Shown: piece by piece, positions 34,275 through 46,247 of the stretch
How positions within the stretch are numbered: the first letter of the stretch is position 1
Layout: each line of letters starts with the position of its first letter
From: Bolinopsis microptera
Taxonomy: Eukaryota; Ctenophora; Tentaculata; Lobata; Bolinopsidae
Reading direction: 5' to 3'
NCBI RefSeq assembly: GCF_026151205.1
Contig: NC_087081.1
Coordinates: 13,806,340 to 13,870,339 of the forward strand
DNA length: 64,000 nucleotides
Notes under the pieces: model-generated
Databases searched by the model: none
The model's input: only the letters and a program-made list of their open reading frames with translations
Told to the model about the DNA's origin: nothing
Program-made: the position numbers and the translations under genes

Positions 34275-36523
34275 TACTCAGTCCTCCTCCTCAATCCTCA
34301 TCAGTCCTCTTTAGTCATCCTCCTCTTCAGTCCTCCTCAGTCCTCCTCAGTCATCCTCCTCAGTCCTTCTCAGTCCTCCTCCTCACTCCTCATCCTCCTC
34401 CTCAGTCCTCCTCCTCCTCCTCAGTCCTCCTCCTCAGTCCTCATCCTCCTCCTCAATCTTCCTCCTCAGTCCTCCTCAGTCCTCCTCAATCCTCCTCCTC
34501 CTCCTCAGTCCTCCTCAGTCCTCCTCAGTCCTCCTCAATCCTCCTCAGTCCTCCTCAATCCTCCTCCTCAGTCCTCCTCAGTCCTCCTCAATCCTCCTCC
34601 TCCTCCTCAGTCCTCCTCAGTCCTCCTCAGTCCTCCTCAGTCCTCCTCAATCCTCCTCCTCAGTCCTCATCCTCCTCCTCAATCTTCCTCCTCAGTCCTC
34701 CTCAGTCCTCCTCAATCCTCCTCAGTCCTCCTCAGTCCTCCTCAATCCTCCTCAGTCCTCCTCAATCCTCCTCAATCCTCCTCCTCAGTCCTCCTCAGTC
34801 CTCCTAAGTCCTCTTTAGTCACCCTCCTCTTCAGTCCTCCTCAGTCCTCCTCAGTCATCCTCCTCAGTCCTTCTCAGTCCTCCTCCTCACTCCTCATCCT
34901 CCTCCTCAGTCCTCATCCTCCTCCTCAGTCCTCATCCTCCTCCTCAATCTTCCTCCTCAGTCCTCCTCAGTCCTCCTCAATCATCCTCCTCCTCCTCAGT
35001 CCTCCTCAGTCCTCCTCAATCCTCCTCAGTCCTCCTCAATCCTCCTCAATCCTCCTCCTCAGTCCTCCTCAGTCCTCCTCAATCCTCCTCCTCCTCCTCA
35101 GTCCTCCTCAGTCCTCCTCAATCCTTCTCCTCAGTCCTCCTCAGTCCCCTCAATCCTCCTCCTCAGTCCTCCTCAATCCTCCTCCTCCTCCTCAGTCTTC
35201 CTCCTCCTCCTCCTCCTCATGAGTCCTCCTCCTCATCCTCATGAGGCCTCGTCCTCCTCGTCCTCCTCCTCATCCTCATGAGGCCTCATCCTCCTCGTCC
35301 TCCTCCTCATCCTCATGAGGCCTCATCCTCCTCGTCCTCCTCAGTCCTCCTTCTCCTCAGTCCTCCTCAGTCCTCCCCAGTCCTCCTCCTCAGTCCTCAT
35401 CCTCCTCCTCAGTCCTCCTCAATCCTCCTCAGTCCTCCTCAATCCTCCTCAGTCCTCCTCAATCCTCCTCCTCCTCCTCAGTCCTCCTCCTCCTTCTCAG
35501 TCCTCCTCAGTCCTCCTTCTCCTCAGTCCTCCTCAGTCCTCCTCCTCCTCCTCCTCAATCCTCCTCAGTCCAATTCAGTCATCCTCCTCCTCAGTCCTCC
35601 TCAATCTTCCTCAGTCATCCTCCTCAGCCCTCCTCATCAATCCTCCTCAGTCTTCCTCAGTCATCCTCCTCCTCAGTCCTCTTCCTCCTGAGTCCTCCTC
35701 CTCCTCCTGGGTCCCCCTCCTCCTCCTCCTCCTGAATCCTCCTCCTCCCCCTCCTCTTGGGTCGTCCTCCTGAGTCCTCCTCCTCTTCCTGGGTCCCCCT
35801 CCTCCTCCTCCTCCTCCCCTCTTCTTGGGTCGTCCTCCTGAGTCCTCCTCCTTCTCCTCCTCATCCTCCTGAGTCCTCCTCCTCCACAGTCCTCTTCAGT
35901 CCTCCTCAGTCCTCCTCCTCCTCAGTCCTTCTCAGTCCTCCTCAGTCATCCTCCTCAGTTCTCCTCAGTCCTCCTCAGTCCTCCTCCTCCTCAGTCCTTC
36001 TCAGTCCTCCTCATTCATCCTCCTCAGTCCAATTCAGTCATCCTCCTCCTCAGTCCTCCTCAATCCTCCTCAGTCATCCTCCTCAGCACTCCTCATCAAT
36101 CCTCCTCAGTCTTCCTCAGTCATCCTCCTCCTCAGTCCTCTTCCTCCTGGGTCCCCCTCCTCCTCCTCCTCCTCCTGAGTCCTCCTCCTCCCCCTCCTCT
36201 TGGGTCGTCCTCCTGAGTCCTCCTCCTTCTCCTCCTCATCCTCCTGAGTCCTCCTCCTCCACAGTCCTCCTCAGTCCTCCTCCTCCTCAGTCCTTCTCAG
36301 TCCTCCTCAGTCATCCTCCTCAGTTCTCCTCTGTCCTTCTCAGTCCTCCTCAGTCATCCTCCTCAGTTCTTCTCAGTCCTCCTCCTCAGTCCTCCTCAAT
36401 CCTCCTCCTCCTCCTCAGTCCTCCACCTCCCCCTCAGTTCTTCTCCTCATCAGTCCTCTTCCTCCTCCGTCCTTCTCAGCCCTTCTCAGTCCTCCTGCTC
36501 CTCCTCCTCCTCCTCCTCCTCCT
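34275..36523 (+). repeat. 2.2-kb pyrimidine-rich CCTCCTCAGT/CCTCCTCAAT tract
   Basis: Units of TCCTCCTCAGT, TCCTCCTCAAT, (CCT)n and CCTCATCCTC follow each other for over 2.2 kb with almost no purine except in the AGT/AAT spacers. Higher-order copies are visible: a block with CTCTTGGGTCGTCCTCCTGA occurs near 35755, 35820 and 36200. Open frames across it on both strands (for example 35757-36563) are low-complexity artefacts. It lies within the Harbinger element, upstream of its transposase gene. Confidence 0.95.
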
Positions 36524-36981
36524 CATCAGTTTACACAACTTATTGTTACTAAAACGTTTTTAAACGCATTTGAGTCTATAACATATTGACATGTTACTGT
36601 TGCTGACTAAAAATGTGCTCAAGCATTTTTGTATTTAACAGAGTTTTACTCTCCAGTACTATGGAAAAGTTGTTACACGATAAAGTGATTTTCATCCCTT
36701 TTTATGTTATTAAGAAATGTGTTGACTATTCTTTGAACCGAGGATTGAAAGTTTGAGAAAGGACCATGGTCATTAACCGTGCTACCCATTTCTGCAGATA
36801 GCCTGTTACAAATTGTGGAGACAGTTTAAATCAAAAGTTACAATTTTTGTCCGTTTTTGTCCGTCCCTATTTTCTGAAAACGGACAAAATTGCACGGACA
36901 AAAACAACATGATCCCCCACCCCCCAAGGACTGTAGTAAAGGATTTAGTAAGTATACACTATACACTATACACTATACATC

Positions 36982-38410
36982 ATGGACGTGCAGCGGCACA
37001 GGCGAATGAAGATAATTTTGGTTTCGATAGTTGTCTTGATAACAGCTTGTGCTCAAGTTACCCACAACGATGTAACTCGGATGTACCGGCTCCCACCACG
37101 GTACGTATGTATATATATATATATATTTAATTGATATGCATTTATAAACCAAGCAGGTGGAATAAAAGAAAAAATGTTAAATTTTCATTGATGATATCTA
37201 AAGGTACTGAACTCAGAACTGGTTGTGGTTGTTTGAGTTTCATTTTTTTTTCAGACATTGGGTACGACCCTTTCTAAGATCAAGGGATCGCAATGGGGCT
37301 ATGAACAATCAGTTTAAGGTCTTGTTCAGGCAGTCGGAGGCGGAATTCAAGTCGTTTATGAGGCTGACGAAGCGTCAGTTTCATGAAGTACTGGTACTTA
37401 TTGAGGATGACATCGCCAAAGACGGTTCAAATTCAAGAAATGGAATATCTGCAAAGGAGCAGCTGATGGTAACTTTGCGTTATTTAGCTGGGGGAGAAAG
37501 CCATAAGACACTATCGCTTTATTTTATGATTGGCCGACCAACAATTTCAAAATTCATACCGAGAGTTTTGAAGGCCATCATAACACACTTGGGACCTATT
37601 CACGCAAAGGTACCATCATCAGAAAATGAATGGCTTGAAGTGGAACGACGATTTGCAAATCGTTGGGATTATGTAAACACAATCGGAGCTATTGACGGTA
37701 AGCACGTAGTGATGATCAAGATAAGAAGTTCCGGATCCACATATTACAATTATAAACAGTCATTTTCAATAAATTTGATGGCTATAGTCGGGGCTGACTA
37801 TAAATTTATAGCGTATGACATCGGATCTCCAGGGAGAATGGCAGATTCGGGGATTTGGAACCGGTCGCAAATGCGACCATTATTTAATCCTTCTGCGAAT
37901 AGCAACCCACTAAAAATACCTCCCGCACATGTCCTAGTAAGTCCAATGAATAATGTAGATTCTAGACAGAAGCCTGTTAATTATCATTTGATCGGCGACG
38001 ATGGCTTTGGATTGGGTCTACATCTTATGAAGCCTTATGCTGGAAGAAACCTCCTTGTCGAGATGGAAATTTTTAACTATCGTTTGTCCAGAGCGAGGCA
38101 AGTTGTTGAGGTCGCTTTCGGCATTTTGGCCAATCGCTTCCGTGTTATGATTAACCGCGTTTACTGTGCACCAAGTAATGCCAGGTTGATCGTAGAAGCT
38201 GCAGTTATCCTGCATAACTATTTGATCAACCAGAAGCCAATCCCAGAGAAAGAGGCTGATGTAGCTCAACAGATTTGGTCTCAGAAACTGGAAAAGATCA
38301 AACACAGGAACTATCAGGGTACTCTAGATTCTGCGACAAGTATGAGAGACTATTTACGAGAATATTTCTTGTCTGAGTATCCAATAGACAGTCAATACGA
38401 CGTAATATAA
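36982..38410 (+). CDS. PIF/Harbinger DDE transposase (two exons)
   Basis: Exon 1 runs 36982-37100 (ATG 36982) and exon 2 37255-38410 (stop TAA 38408-38410). The donor is GTACGT and the acceptor follows a T-run (TTTTTTTTCAG). The junction restores the family's start of domain RHWVRPFLRSRDRNGAMNNQ. Order of motifs: N-terminal helical region with ISAKEQLMVTLRYLAGGESH, then the DDE_4-type catalytic core. That core has GAIDGKHV (first D), YDIGSPGRMADSGIW (second D), GDDGFGLGLHLMKPY, and RARQVVEVAFGILANRFRVM (catalytic E). The protein is about 424 residues, a normal length for this family. It cuts and joins the element's inverted ends in the nucleus. The partner gene downstream is in the usual arrangement. 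Confidence 0.93.
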
Positions 38411-39087
38411 TTGATATTTATAACAATTCGCATGACTACTTTATCGGCCGTTATTAATACAACACTTTCATTCCATCAAGTTCTACATACTTCACTTATT
38501 TATTATTCTACCAGATACCTGACATTTTTTATTATTCTAATATATGTTGTACTCTCATTTCACGAGTGTACACGTCATTTTAGACTACTAGTTCTTCTTC
38601 CTTTGTGGTTAATGGCCTTCTGTTATTAACCTCATATTAACACACGGCTAGCAAGCTGTTTCCACCTCACTTTCCTTAATTAGGCTTATTTGCCACCTCT
38701 TTTGTTTACTCTACAGATTGACATGTTTAGTTGTACCCTATTTAGATGATATTAGCTTAAGATCTTATCACGTGACCGGCATACGTGTCACGTGAATAGT
38801 AGTATTTAGAGGCAGTGAGAGGGACTGTCGGGTGTCTCTTTCTTGGGTACGGATTGTCTTACTGTATTACTATTGATAAGTTTTATTGTCCTATTATAAC
38901 AATTATATATTTTTGTATTACTATTAATTTTATCGAGTTTATACTTACATTATTTGTAACGGTTCCATGGATTTTACTTGCGACGTTGATAACTGCAGTA
39001 TCAGTTGTACAACTACTAATACCCGGCAGTAGCAATTTACTTTATATGTTGATAACTTAACATAATAATCTTGACGGCATTTTAGTT

Positions 39088-40888
39088 ATGGTACTTGATA
39101 AAGTTCGTGTAGAGCAACTCTGTAAGGCAGTAGAAATGCAACCTATTCTGTGGGATCCATCAAGTGAGATTTCTATATCATTACAAAACTTTCAAATCTA
39201 TAGCTTCATTTTAAATCAACAACAGTTTAAATTAACAGGAATAGCACTTTAATTTAAATGTTTATAGACCATATCAATTTTTCTTGAGTTGTTGTTCACT
39301 TCAGGGGAGGACTATAAATTTAAAGACAGGACGCCAAAAGGTAAAGCTGCCAAAGCGGCGGTTTTAAACCACCTAAAAGAACAGGATGCCCAATTTTGGT
39401 CTTCTTTTGCCGGTAAGTATTGACTGCTTAGTTCTAGATTAGACATATTTGTGTGTATTTAATTGCCCATGTGCATGTGCCAGAACTGCATTGATGATAA
39501 TACATAGGAAGTCTCTGTTTGTGTTAAACTATTTCATTTATTAATTCTTTTTCAGTTGGAACTGTAATGGGTACGTTCAGAGGGTACAAACAGAACTATG
39601 CTAAATGGCTAAGCAAAGTGGAGCAGCAAAGAGTATGTATTCTTACTACTACCACTTACGCTTATATTGATAAACATACTATAGAAATTCTTATAAAATT
39701 GAGACTTATTGTCGAATCTACTCCACCTTTTCTCTCGTAATACTAATATGTAAAAATATTGAAGGAAAAGAACACAATTTTTACTTTATTGAAAAACGAT
39801 AATAATGTCACTTTCGTCATCCTAATGTTTGGTTTTCAGCAAACAAAAAGTGGTCAAGCTCCGGATGACGAACTGCACATCAAGAGCTACTGCCACGCAG
39901 AATTTCTCCGCTTTCTCGACGGAACTGCTGTAGGGTCGTTCGGCACTGAAGACCCAACAACCAATGTCTTGTCGATAAGCGACGATGAGGTTTATAATTT
40001 ATGCTTAATAGTTAGAGCTATACGTATTTGAATTTAAATCAAATAACACATCATAATGAACGACAGTAAGTGACAGATTCAGTCACTTTGCCTTGACCCA
40101 AAAATCAATCAGATATCTGTAGAAGGGGGTGAAGAAGATGAGGCTTTGGTGATGGCTGAAAACGACCTCAACAGAAGTATGGAGCGAGATACTGAAAGGG
40201 TCATTTCAGAACTGACGACAGCGGCCTCACAGTCAGGCTCGGTTTTAGGTACGTAGTTTATTATCAATAAATGTATGCTACCATTTATCTTACAGATAAC
40301 CTATCCATTATCTTAACTCTTCTCTTCTTAAAGTTATCATCCATATATTAAACTGAGACTTGCTTTTATAATATCAATGTATGAATTGTCTAGGATTTTT
40401 TATTTAGTACATATATCTAAGGTAAAAGAAAGGTCATTGCAAGTTGCCTGAAAAATGGAAATAAGTCCAAATATGCCAGAGAAAGAAACCAAATGAGGGA
40501 TCAAACTAATCAGTTTGGTAAGATCTTGTTTACATTTCTTAATTATACATATTATAACCAATAGTTTGTCTGTAATATGGAGTTGTTGCGAGCACAATAG
40601 CTCTATTGGCATAACATTTAGCAACTATATTAACTCACATTATGCTTATAAATTTCAGCTGAGGGCTTCTCCCAATTGAGCTCTGCACTGGTTGCATCTC
40701 TGGCAGCACCCCACCAAGCCCCTACACCTGCCCCTGGTCCGAGCGACCAGTTTTCTGCATTTGGGGATACTATTGTGCAGAGATTGAGAGCGATGGATGA
40801 GACTGACGCTCTCAGTGCAATGGCGCAAATTTCGGCCATTATTTTTGCTCCTATAAGGGCCAAGAACAGTTATTTCAACCTAGGTTAA
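39088..40888 (+). CDS. MADF/Myb-like Harbinger partner protein (seven exons)
   Basis: Exons 39088-39163, 39305-39412, 39556-39632, 39840-39989, 40113-40248, 40422-40517 and 40659-40888 join in one frame of 290 residues. All junctions are GT-AG with matching phases. The N-terminus reads VRVEQLCKAVEMQPILWDPS, then EDYKFKDRTPKGKAAKAAV and FRGYKQNYAKWLSKVEQQ, the three-helix MADF/Myb-SANT pattern with W and YK landmarks. A long acidic linker follows (SISDDE, EGGEEDEALVMAENDLN), then a basic KRK patch. The C-terminus (FSAFGDTIVQRLRAMDETDALSAMAQI) resembles the BESS-like dimerisation tail of such proteins. In Harbinger elements this second protein helps the transposase enter the nucleus and bind the ends. 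That role is inferred from the family. Confidence 0.85.
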
Positions 40889-41453
40889 ATTAATTTATTT
40901 ATTTATTGATATTGATATTATGTAAATTAACTTCTATCATTTTTATTAATCTATTTAAATCATAAATGTTGTTTGTTTCACTTGCTATTCAAAACAAAAT
41001 ATGGCTATATTATTATCCTTAAATAGTTCACAAACTTCAAGCCTAAATATTCTATCCCTTGAAAAAGTAATGACAACCTAAGAACCTAGATATCAGATAA
41101 TAAAACATTGGCTCTTGAAATGGGAACCCGAAAATGACTCAATGCAGCTCCTCAATAAAATGGCTAATCGTGTAATCAATGTGTAGTGTAATAGCGTTGT
41201 GATCATTAGTGTTATGATGATATGCGTTAGGTAATCCCAGAAACATTTAGGACAAGGAAATGCAATTATAGTATTGATTACAACCGCAGCGACTGTATTA
41301 TTTGAGTGAAATAAAAAAAATTCGTGCGCAAGTTCACGAATTTTTTTAGCCCGAATATTTCAGTCGAAGTGAAAAATTTGGGTTAAAAATTCGGGCAAAT
41401 TTTATTCGGGTGAAAAATTCGGGTGAAAATTCGGGCATGGAACTTAGGGGTTA

Positions 41454-43220
41454 CCTTCTTGCTCGTGGTTGAGAACATTATATCATGCTTGGTTGGCTTC
41501 TCAAGTTGTGTAGCTTAGATGGCTGTAGCAATCATAGCAAGTTCGCAATGGCCACGTTTATTTAAGACATTATTAGCAAAACATAGTAACTTTCTTATTC
41601 GAAGTTATTTCTAATTCTATTTTGATAGCGATAATTTGGATCACCTCCACAGTATCTAACTCAAGCTAACAAGCTGAGAAAATAACAGGGCTGCAAAATG
41701 TTCGCTGTAATATGTAAATTGACCTGAGACTATACCAGAATACCACTAGACTACTATCGAAACAGCATGATACATTCTTAACTGCCCATTTTAAGAGTTA
41801 CTTAAGTTTTGATGGCGGAGATTTGGGTCACATTCCACAAATATTCGAGGCTATTATAACTCTGGTAATATCTTTTTCTGCCCTCTACCAACTTTACTAA
41901 ACCATATCAACAGTAAATAAGCAGTTTCCTTCCTTTCGAGTATAGCGGCACGTCGCCAAAACTCATACAAGTGATTGTTTGTTCCCAGTAAACAACGACT
42001 TGGTCCTCATTATTAAAGCAAGCTTCTAGTTTCGGGATAGCCTGTAGCAGGCAACGCCCGATACTAATGCTTCTACAGACCTACACAAGTGCAAGTAAGT
42101 AAATATTTCATTCTAGGCATATGGCACCCATTATAATTACGGTAACCATCCATTATAGTTTTTGCTTTTCGCTGTACTACATTGCACATTTACCCTCACG
42201 ATTTCTCGAGTATTCGGCTGGGTGGTCCTCAACAAAACATAAATTTTATACTCAACAAAACATAAACCATTTATGATGTTCATGTCACCGACAATTTATG
42301 ATAAATTGTCGGTGGCATGAACATCATGAAAAATATTATTATAAATTGAATTTATGATGAATAATATTTTTCTGAATCCAAGTTTCGATAAATATGTAAA
42401 TGCCATGTCACTCAAAAACTTTACTTTAAATTTGGTCACAATAATTAGCTGAGCTAGAAGAGAGCACTGTATATAAATAATTAATTACTAATTACACTAA
42501 TTACACGTGATAACAGCTTGGGCACTACACTCAGAGATTAAGTGTAACAATCCACCCCACACAATTTAACACATGTGTCTAATACCTCCACACGTGTAAC
42601 TTAATGTTTTAATCTTCCTAGAAGCCAAGTAATTAGACTTTGTCTATTATAATCCAATAGATCCACTCTAATCTTAAATGTACCACCGGAACCACAAATT
42701 CTACCAATCAGAGACTAGTAAATACAGCACGTGACAAAACTCCACCAATCCTTGATAATGAGAGGACATCCCGAAACTGTTCGTTTCCTCGGCACATTGA
42801 ACAATCTGACACTAATGTCAGTCCCACCATATATCCTGTATCCAGCCGACGTGATTAAATACTGCACTGTGGTTGATTCACGTGATACCTAGAATGGCTC
42901 TTAATGGTCGGATTAGGATGTGGTGCAGTTTTTCATCACTTAAGATCCATATTTCAGCACCTTGTGTAGACTCTATATATATAACCATGTATCTTTACAA
43001 TTTTAACTGATTCTAGGTATTGAGGTGAACGGCAACTTACACACTTGACTGCGTGAAGTTTTGATAAAACCTGAAGAAAGAAAAGGCCATAACTTAGATG
43101 AAATTCTAGGAGGTGATTCATTAAAAAGATGCTGCAGGAATAAAGCCACGTAAAACTTTAAAAAATTAAAATAGGTTGAATTTATTAAAAATACCACGAG
43201 AAGAGTTTGACTAGATCTAC
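41454..43220. other. No gene seen; contains one strong hairpin
   Basis: AT-rich DNA between the Harbinger element and the next inverted-repeat element. Apart from the hairpin at 42270-42330 no feature was recognised. Confidence 0.4.
42270..42330. repeat. Hairpin with 30-bp arms
   Basis: The arms at 42270-42299 and 42301-42330 are inverted copies with about two mismatches (core ATGTCACCGACAATTTAT). A second AT-rich palindrome (AAAAATATTATT ... AATAATATTTTT) follows at 42331-42372. Together they look like a small foldback element. Confidence 0.8.
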
Positions 43221-45115
43221 TATATGGACACGTTCATTTGAGTTTGAGGATATTGGTAAACAAAAATAATAGCGTTTTTGACGATAGTGGCTTAATTTTG
43301 ACATCTATCAACCTAGCACGTTCAGAATTTCTGAACATTAGCCACGTAACCCATACTCCCATATGCACCGCTCAGAAAGAAAATCTATTGTTGTTAGGCA
43401 CTATAATGTTTCAAATGTCACATTTTGTGTGACTTAGTTAACTGCAGTTGTCTAATTATCATTCCTTGGTCTGAAATATAGTAAATTAGGTCAATCTAAC
43501 AATTATGATACAGCATTGGTTAATGGGCACGGATCGAACGGTTACAAGGCAATATTTAGGTAACTTTGTCACACTCATGATACCATACCTCTATTTTACT
43601 GTGAGGTGTCCTAAAAACCCTTTCAACTCATTATTTGATGGTTGCTCTACCAATCATAGCCCTAAAATATGCTGTTTTGTCACTTTTGAAAAGTTAGCAA
43701 ATACATGCACTTGGTTATTGGGAAATGAGGTTAATTCTGTCACAATATATGAAATTTTAAATTTTGGGCGAATTATTTATATCTGATTTTGGTTTGAAAG
43801 GCGGGAAAATTTTATATGATGACAATGTAGTTGATGCAAGTTAAGATCAGTTGATGTTTACATTGTCACAAAAAATTATACGAAATCGCAAATAGATTAA
43901 AAACAATGAATATAGAATAAAATAGTCTCTTATAATAACTCTTATAATAACTGATGTGACAAAGTAAACATGTCTTGCCCCTATTTCTATACCTCTATTA
44001 GAATATTGTCCAGAACATCAGAGCTTAAGTTTAACAATTTTAGGTTAAATTTGTCAAAGTCACTGAAAATGTGACAAAATTAACTTTTCATGCCCCAACA
44101 ATTTCAAGATAGTGTGTAAAAATTGGCATAGGATGCTTTATTACAGGTATATTAAAGTATTAATCGATCCAAACTACGAAAAATATCTTTTAATCTGATG
44201 ACGATTACATAAGTCCTATAATAACTGATGTGACAAAGTAAACATGTCTTGCCCCTATTTTGAAGAACTATACCTCTATTAGAATACTATGTAACTTCAT
44301 CATCTAAAAAATTTCGATAAACTAGTTATTTTGCCAGCAAGGAGCTAACAGAGTTATAATAATTTTGTGTGACGAAATTACCCTAGTTTTGACCATGTAG
44401 CGGTAGTTTAATTGTGACACTGTTAACATATTACCACCTGATAATGATTTATGTGACTGGTGCTTGGTACTAGCAGTGTTGTTTGATCCATAGTACGTAT
44501 AATATTTAAAGGGGTTTGAGCTGGTATATCATTATTTGTTCAAATTCACACAATATGTTCAGATATCATCAAGATTATGTGACAAAGTAAACTTGGTTGT
44601 GCCTTCTGTGTTTTAATTCCTTACGACTATATGATATAATAACAATTCCCAGCACTTCCAGGCCATCAACTAAACTTACACTACTCAGCATTGCTTATCA
44701 GGGTGCCCTAAACATTCATCTCATATTTTCTTTAATGTGTGACAGAGTAAACCTGAATGCACCATCTAACGAAAAAAGTCGTCAAATATGTAGGTAATGG
44801 TCATATGTACCCATCCAATCAACTGGACACTCAAAAATTTGGTCAAAAACGGCAGCAAGGGGTCCATATTTACTCCGTCACATGTTTATAGTGTGACAAT
44901 GTAACCATTTCCGTGCCGGCCGTATTTAAGCGATATCTTATCACCTGATTAAGATATCGTTATGTGACAAAGTTAGCCTAGAGGATGAGACGATTATCCT
45001 AACCATCAAGGGTTTAAATAATTTCATAGTGTGACAAAGTCAACTACACTGTGCCTTTTGATAGGGTCACTTATATTTACCAATATCCTCAAACTCAAAT
45101 GAACGTGTCCATATA
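43221..45115. mobile_element. 1.9-kb inverted-repeat element with recurrent TGTGACAAAGTAAAC motif
   Basis: The left end TATATGGACACGTTCATTTG continues GAGTTTGAGGATATTGGTAAA. It is mirrored almost perfectly by 45075-45115 on the other strand, giving arms of about 40 bases. No transposase frame exists inside. The interior carries the word TGTGACAAAGTAAAC or close variants near 43953, 44079, 44225, 44367, 44578, 44737, 44897, 44962 and 45030. Two copies (near 43953 and 44225) share a longer block that includes CATGTCTTGCCCC. The target duplication is uncertain (TA-rich flank). It lies just beyond the last visible exon of the ANKLE1-like gene, probably in its intron. Confidence 0.75.
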
Positions 45116-45222
45116 TAACCGGCCCTTATTACTTGAGGTGAAACAAAAATTACTCTAGTATTAAAAAACTTAATTAATCAATTGATTAATCAATTAATTA
45201 TTAATTAAGAATAAATACTAAC

Positions 45223-46247
45223 CCTGATTGTTTCTCGTCTGGTCCATCCTGCTACACGCCTCTTCAGCCTCGCACACAGCAGTAATAATGTGTCTCTGTA
45301 ACTTGTCCAGATATCTTGCAACATGGTACTGGTTCATCTCACGTGATAACATCAGCTGCAATGAAACAATATTAAAATATCTTTATAGTTGTCATTTGTT
45401 ATTTTTATTTGCTTTTGTCATGTGTTATTGTAATTATCATGGCGAGTAGCAAGGAAGATCCGTTTGGAGTCATTTAACTTCATCCCTGAGTTTCATGAAG
45501 GTATGTTTAAGTGTACTAAGACTCACAGCTGTTTTCCCCTCATTGTCACACAGTTCAATGTCTGCATCACTGTTAACCAGCAACTCAACTGCTTGCAAGT
45601 GTCCCCACATTGCTGAAAATTAAACAAATCAGTTTCCTATAATTTAAATACTTAAATATAACAGAAGCGTACAATTACAAGATGATCAAAAAGCTGTGAT
45701 AAGAGCAAACACTCAATAACACTGCAATGATGTACCTGGAGTATTTCCTAAAAAGAAACATCTCACTCACCAGCAATATGAAGAGGAGTTAACCCATCAA
45801 AAGCCCGGTTGTTAGGATGAGCATTTCCATCAAGCAACACAGCAACTATATCCAGAGCTTTGCTTCCTGATAGACCAACACTCAGGTGAAAGGGGGACAG
45901 TCCTCCCTTTCTCTTGAGAAGCAGGTTTGGGTTGGCACCTTCTCTTAGCAGACGTCTGACTTCTCTACAACAGTAAAATGTTACAATTTAAAAAGATTGT
46001 GACAGTCCATATTTACAGATTGAAGTGAAATTGATATACATTGTAAGAGTGAACTAACTTGGAGCTTTTTGTATGATAAAACCAGAAAATGTTTAGAAAA
46101 ACCATCTATACTAAGTCAAGCTTGTACAAAAGGCAGTGACATGTAAAATGAAAGAGGCAAACATTGGGATTACCTCAAATTGCAGTCCTGAACTGCCTTG
46201 AAGAGTTCATACTCAGGTCGTCTAGTATCATCACACTGTAATCTCAT
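45223..46247 (-). CDS. ANKLE1: ANKLE1-like ankyrin-repeat protein, N-terminal exons
   Basis: On -, exon 1 is 46247-46174 (ATG at 46247), exon 2 45964-45771, exon 3 45612-45527 and exon 4 45355-45223. All splice sites are GT-AG and the phases agree. Exon 1 encodes MRLQCDDTRRPEYELFKAV. Exon 2 begins in EVRRLLREGANPNLLLKRKG and holds GLSPFHLSVGLSG, then NNRAFDGLTPLHIA. Exon 3 encodes WGHLQAVELLVNSDADIELC. These are three ankyrin repeats spaced like the start of ANKLE1, an ER/nuclear LEM-domain GIY-YIG endonuclease of animals. Exon 4 (LSREMNQYHVARYLDKLQRH) is a helical extension ending one base into a codon. The LEM and nuclease exons should lie downstream on - (below 45223), but I could not find them. 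The name rests on repeat layout only. A generic ankyrin protein remains possible. Confidence 0.6.

Larger units (their letters stand above)
33838..41453 (+). mobile_element. Autonomous-looking PIF/Harbinger transposon, TTA target duplication
   Basis: TTA at 33838-33840 is followed by CCCTCTAGTTCCATGGCC. TTA at 41451-41453 is preceded by the inverse of CCCCTAAGTTCCATGCCC. TTA/TAA duplications are the signature of PIF/Harbinger. Both ends carry the subterminal word CGGGCAAATTTTATT, reiterated as AATTCGGGTGAAA near the right end. The 7.6 kb interior holds the two expected genes on +, a DDE nuclease (36982-38410) and a MADF-like partner (39088-40888). A 2.2 kb pyrimidine tract fills most of the left part. 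All splice junctions keep frame, so the element may be functional or recently so. Confidence 0.9.

Noticed and set aside
35278-36563. Long Pro/Ser/Leu-rich open frames on both strands
   Set aside because: They are products of the CCTCCTCAGT tract with no stop-containing unit. There is no complexity beyond the repeat and no start context.
38411-39060. Hydrophobic frames between the two Harbinger genes
   Set aside because: AT-rich chance frames; the family needs only the two genes already found.
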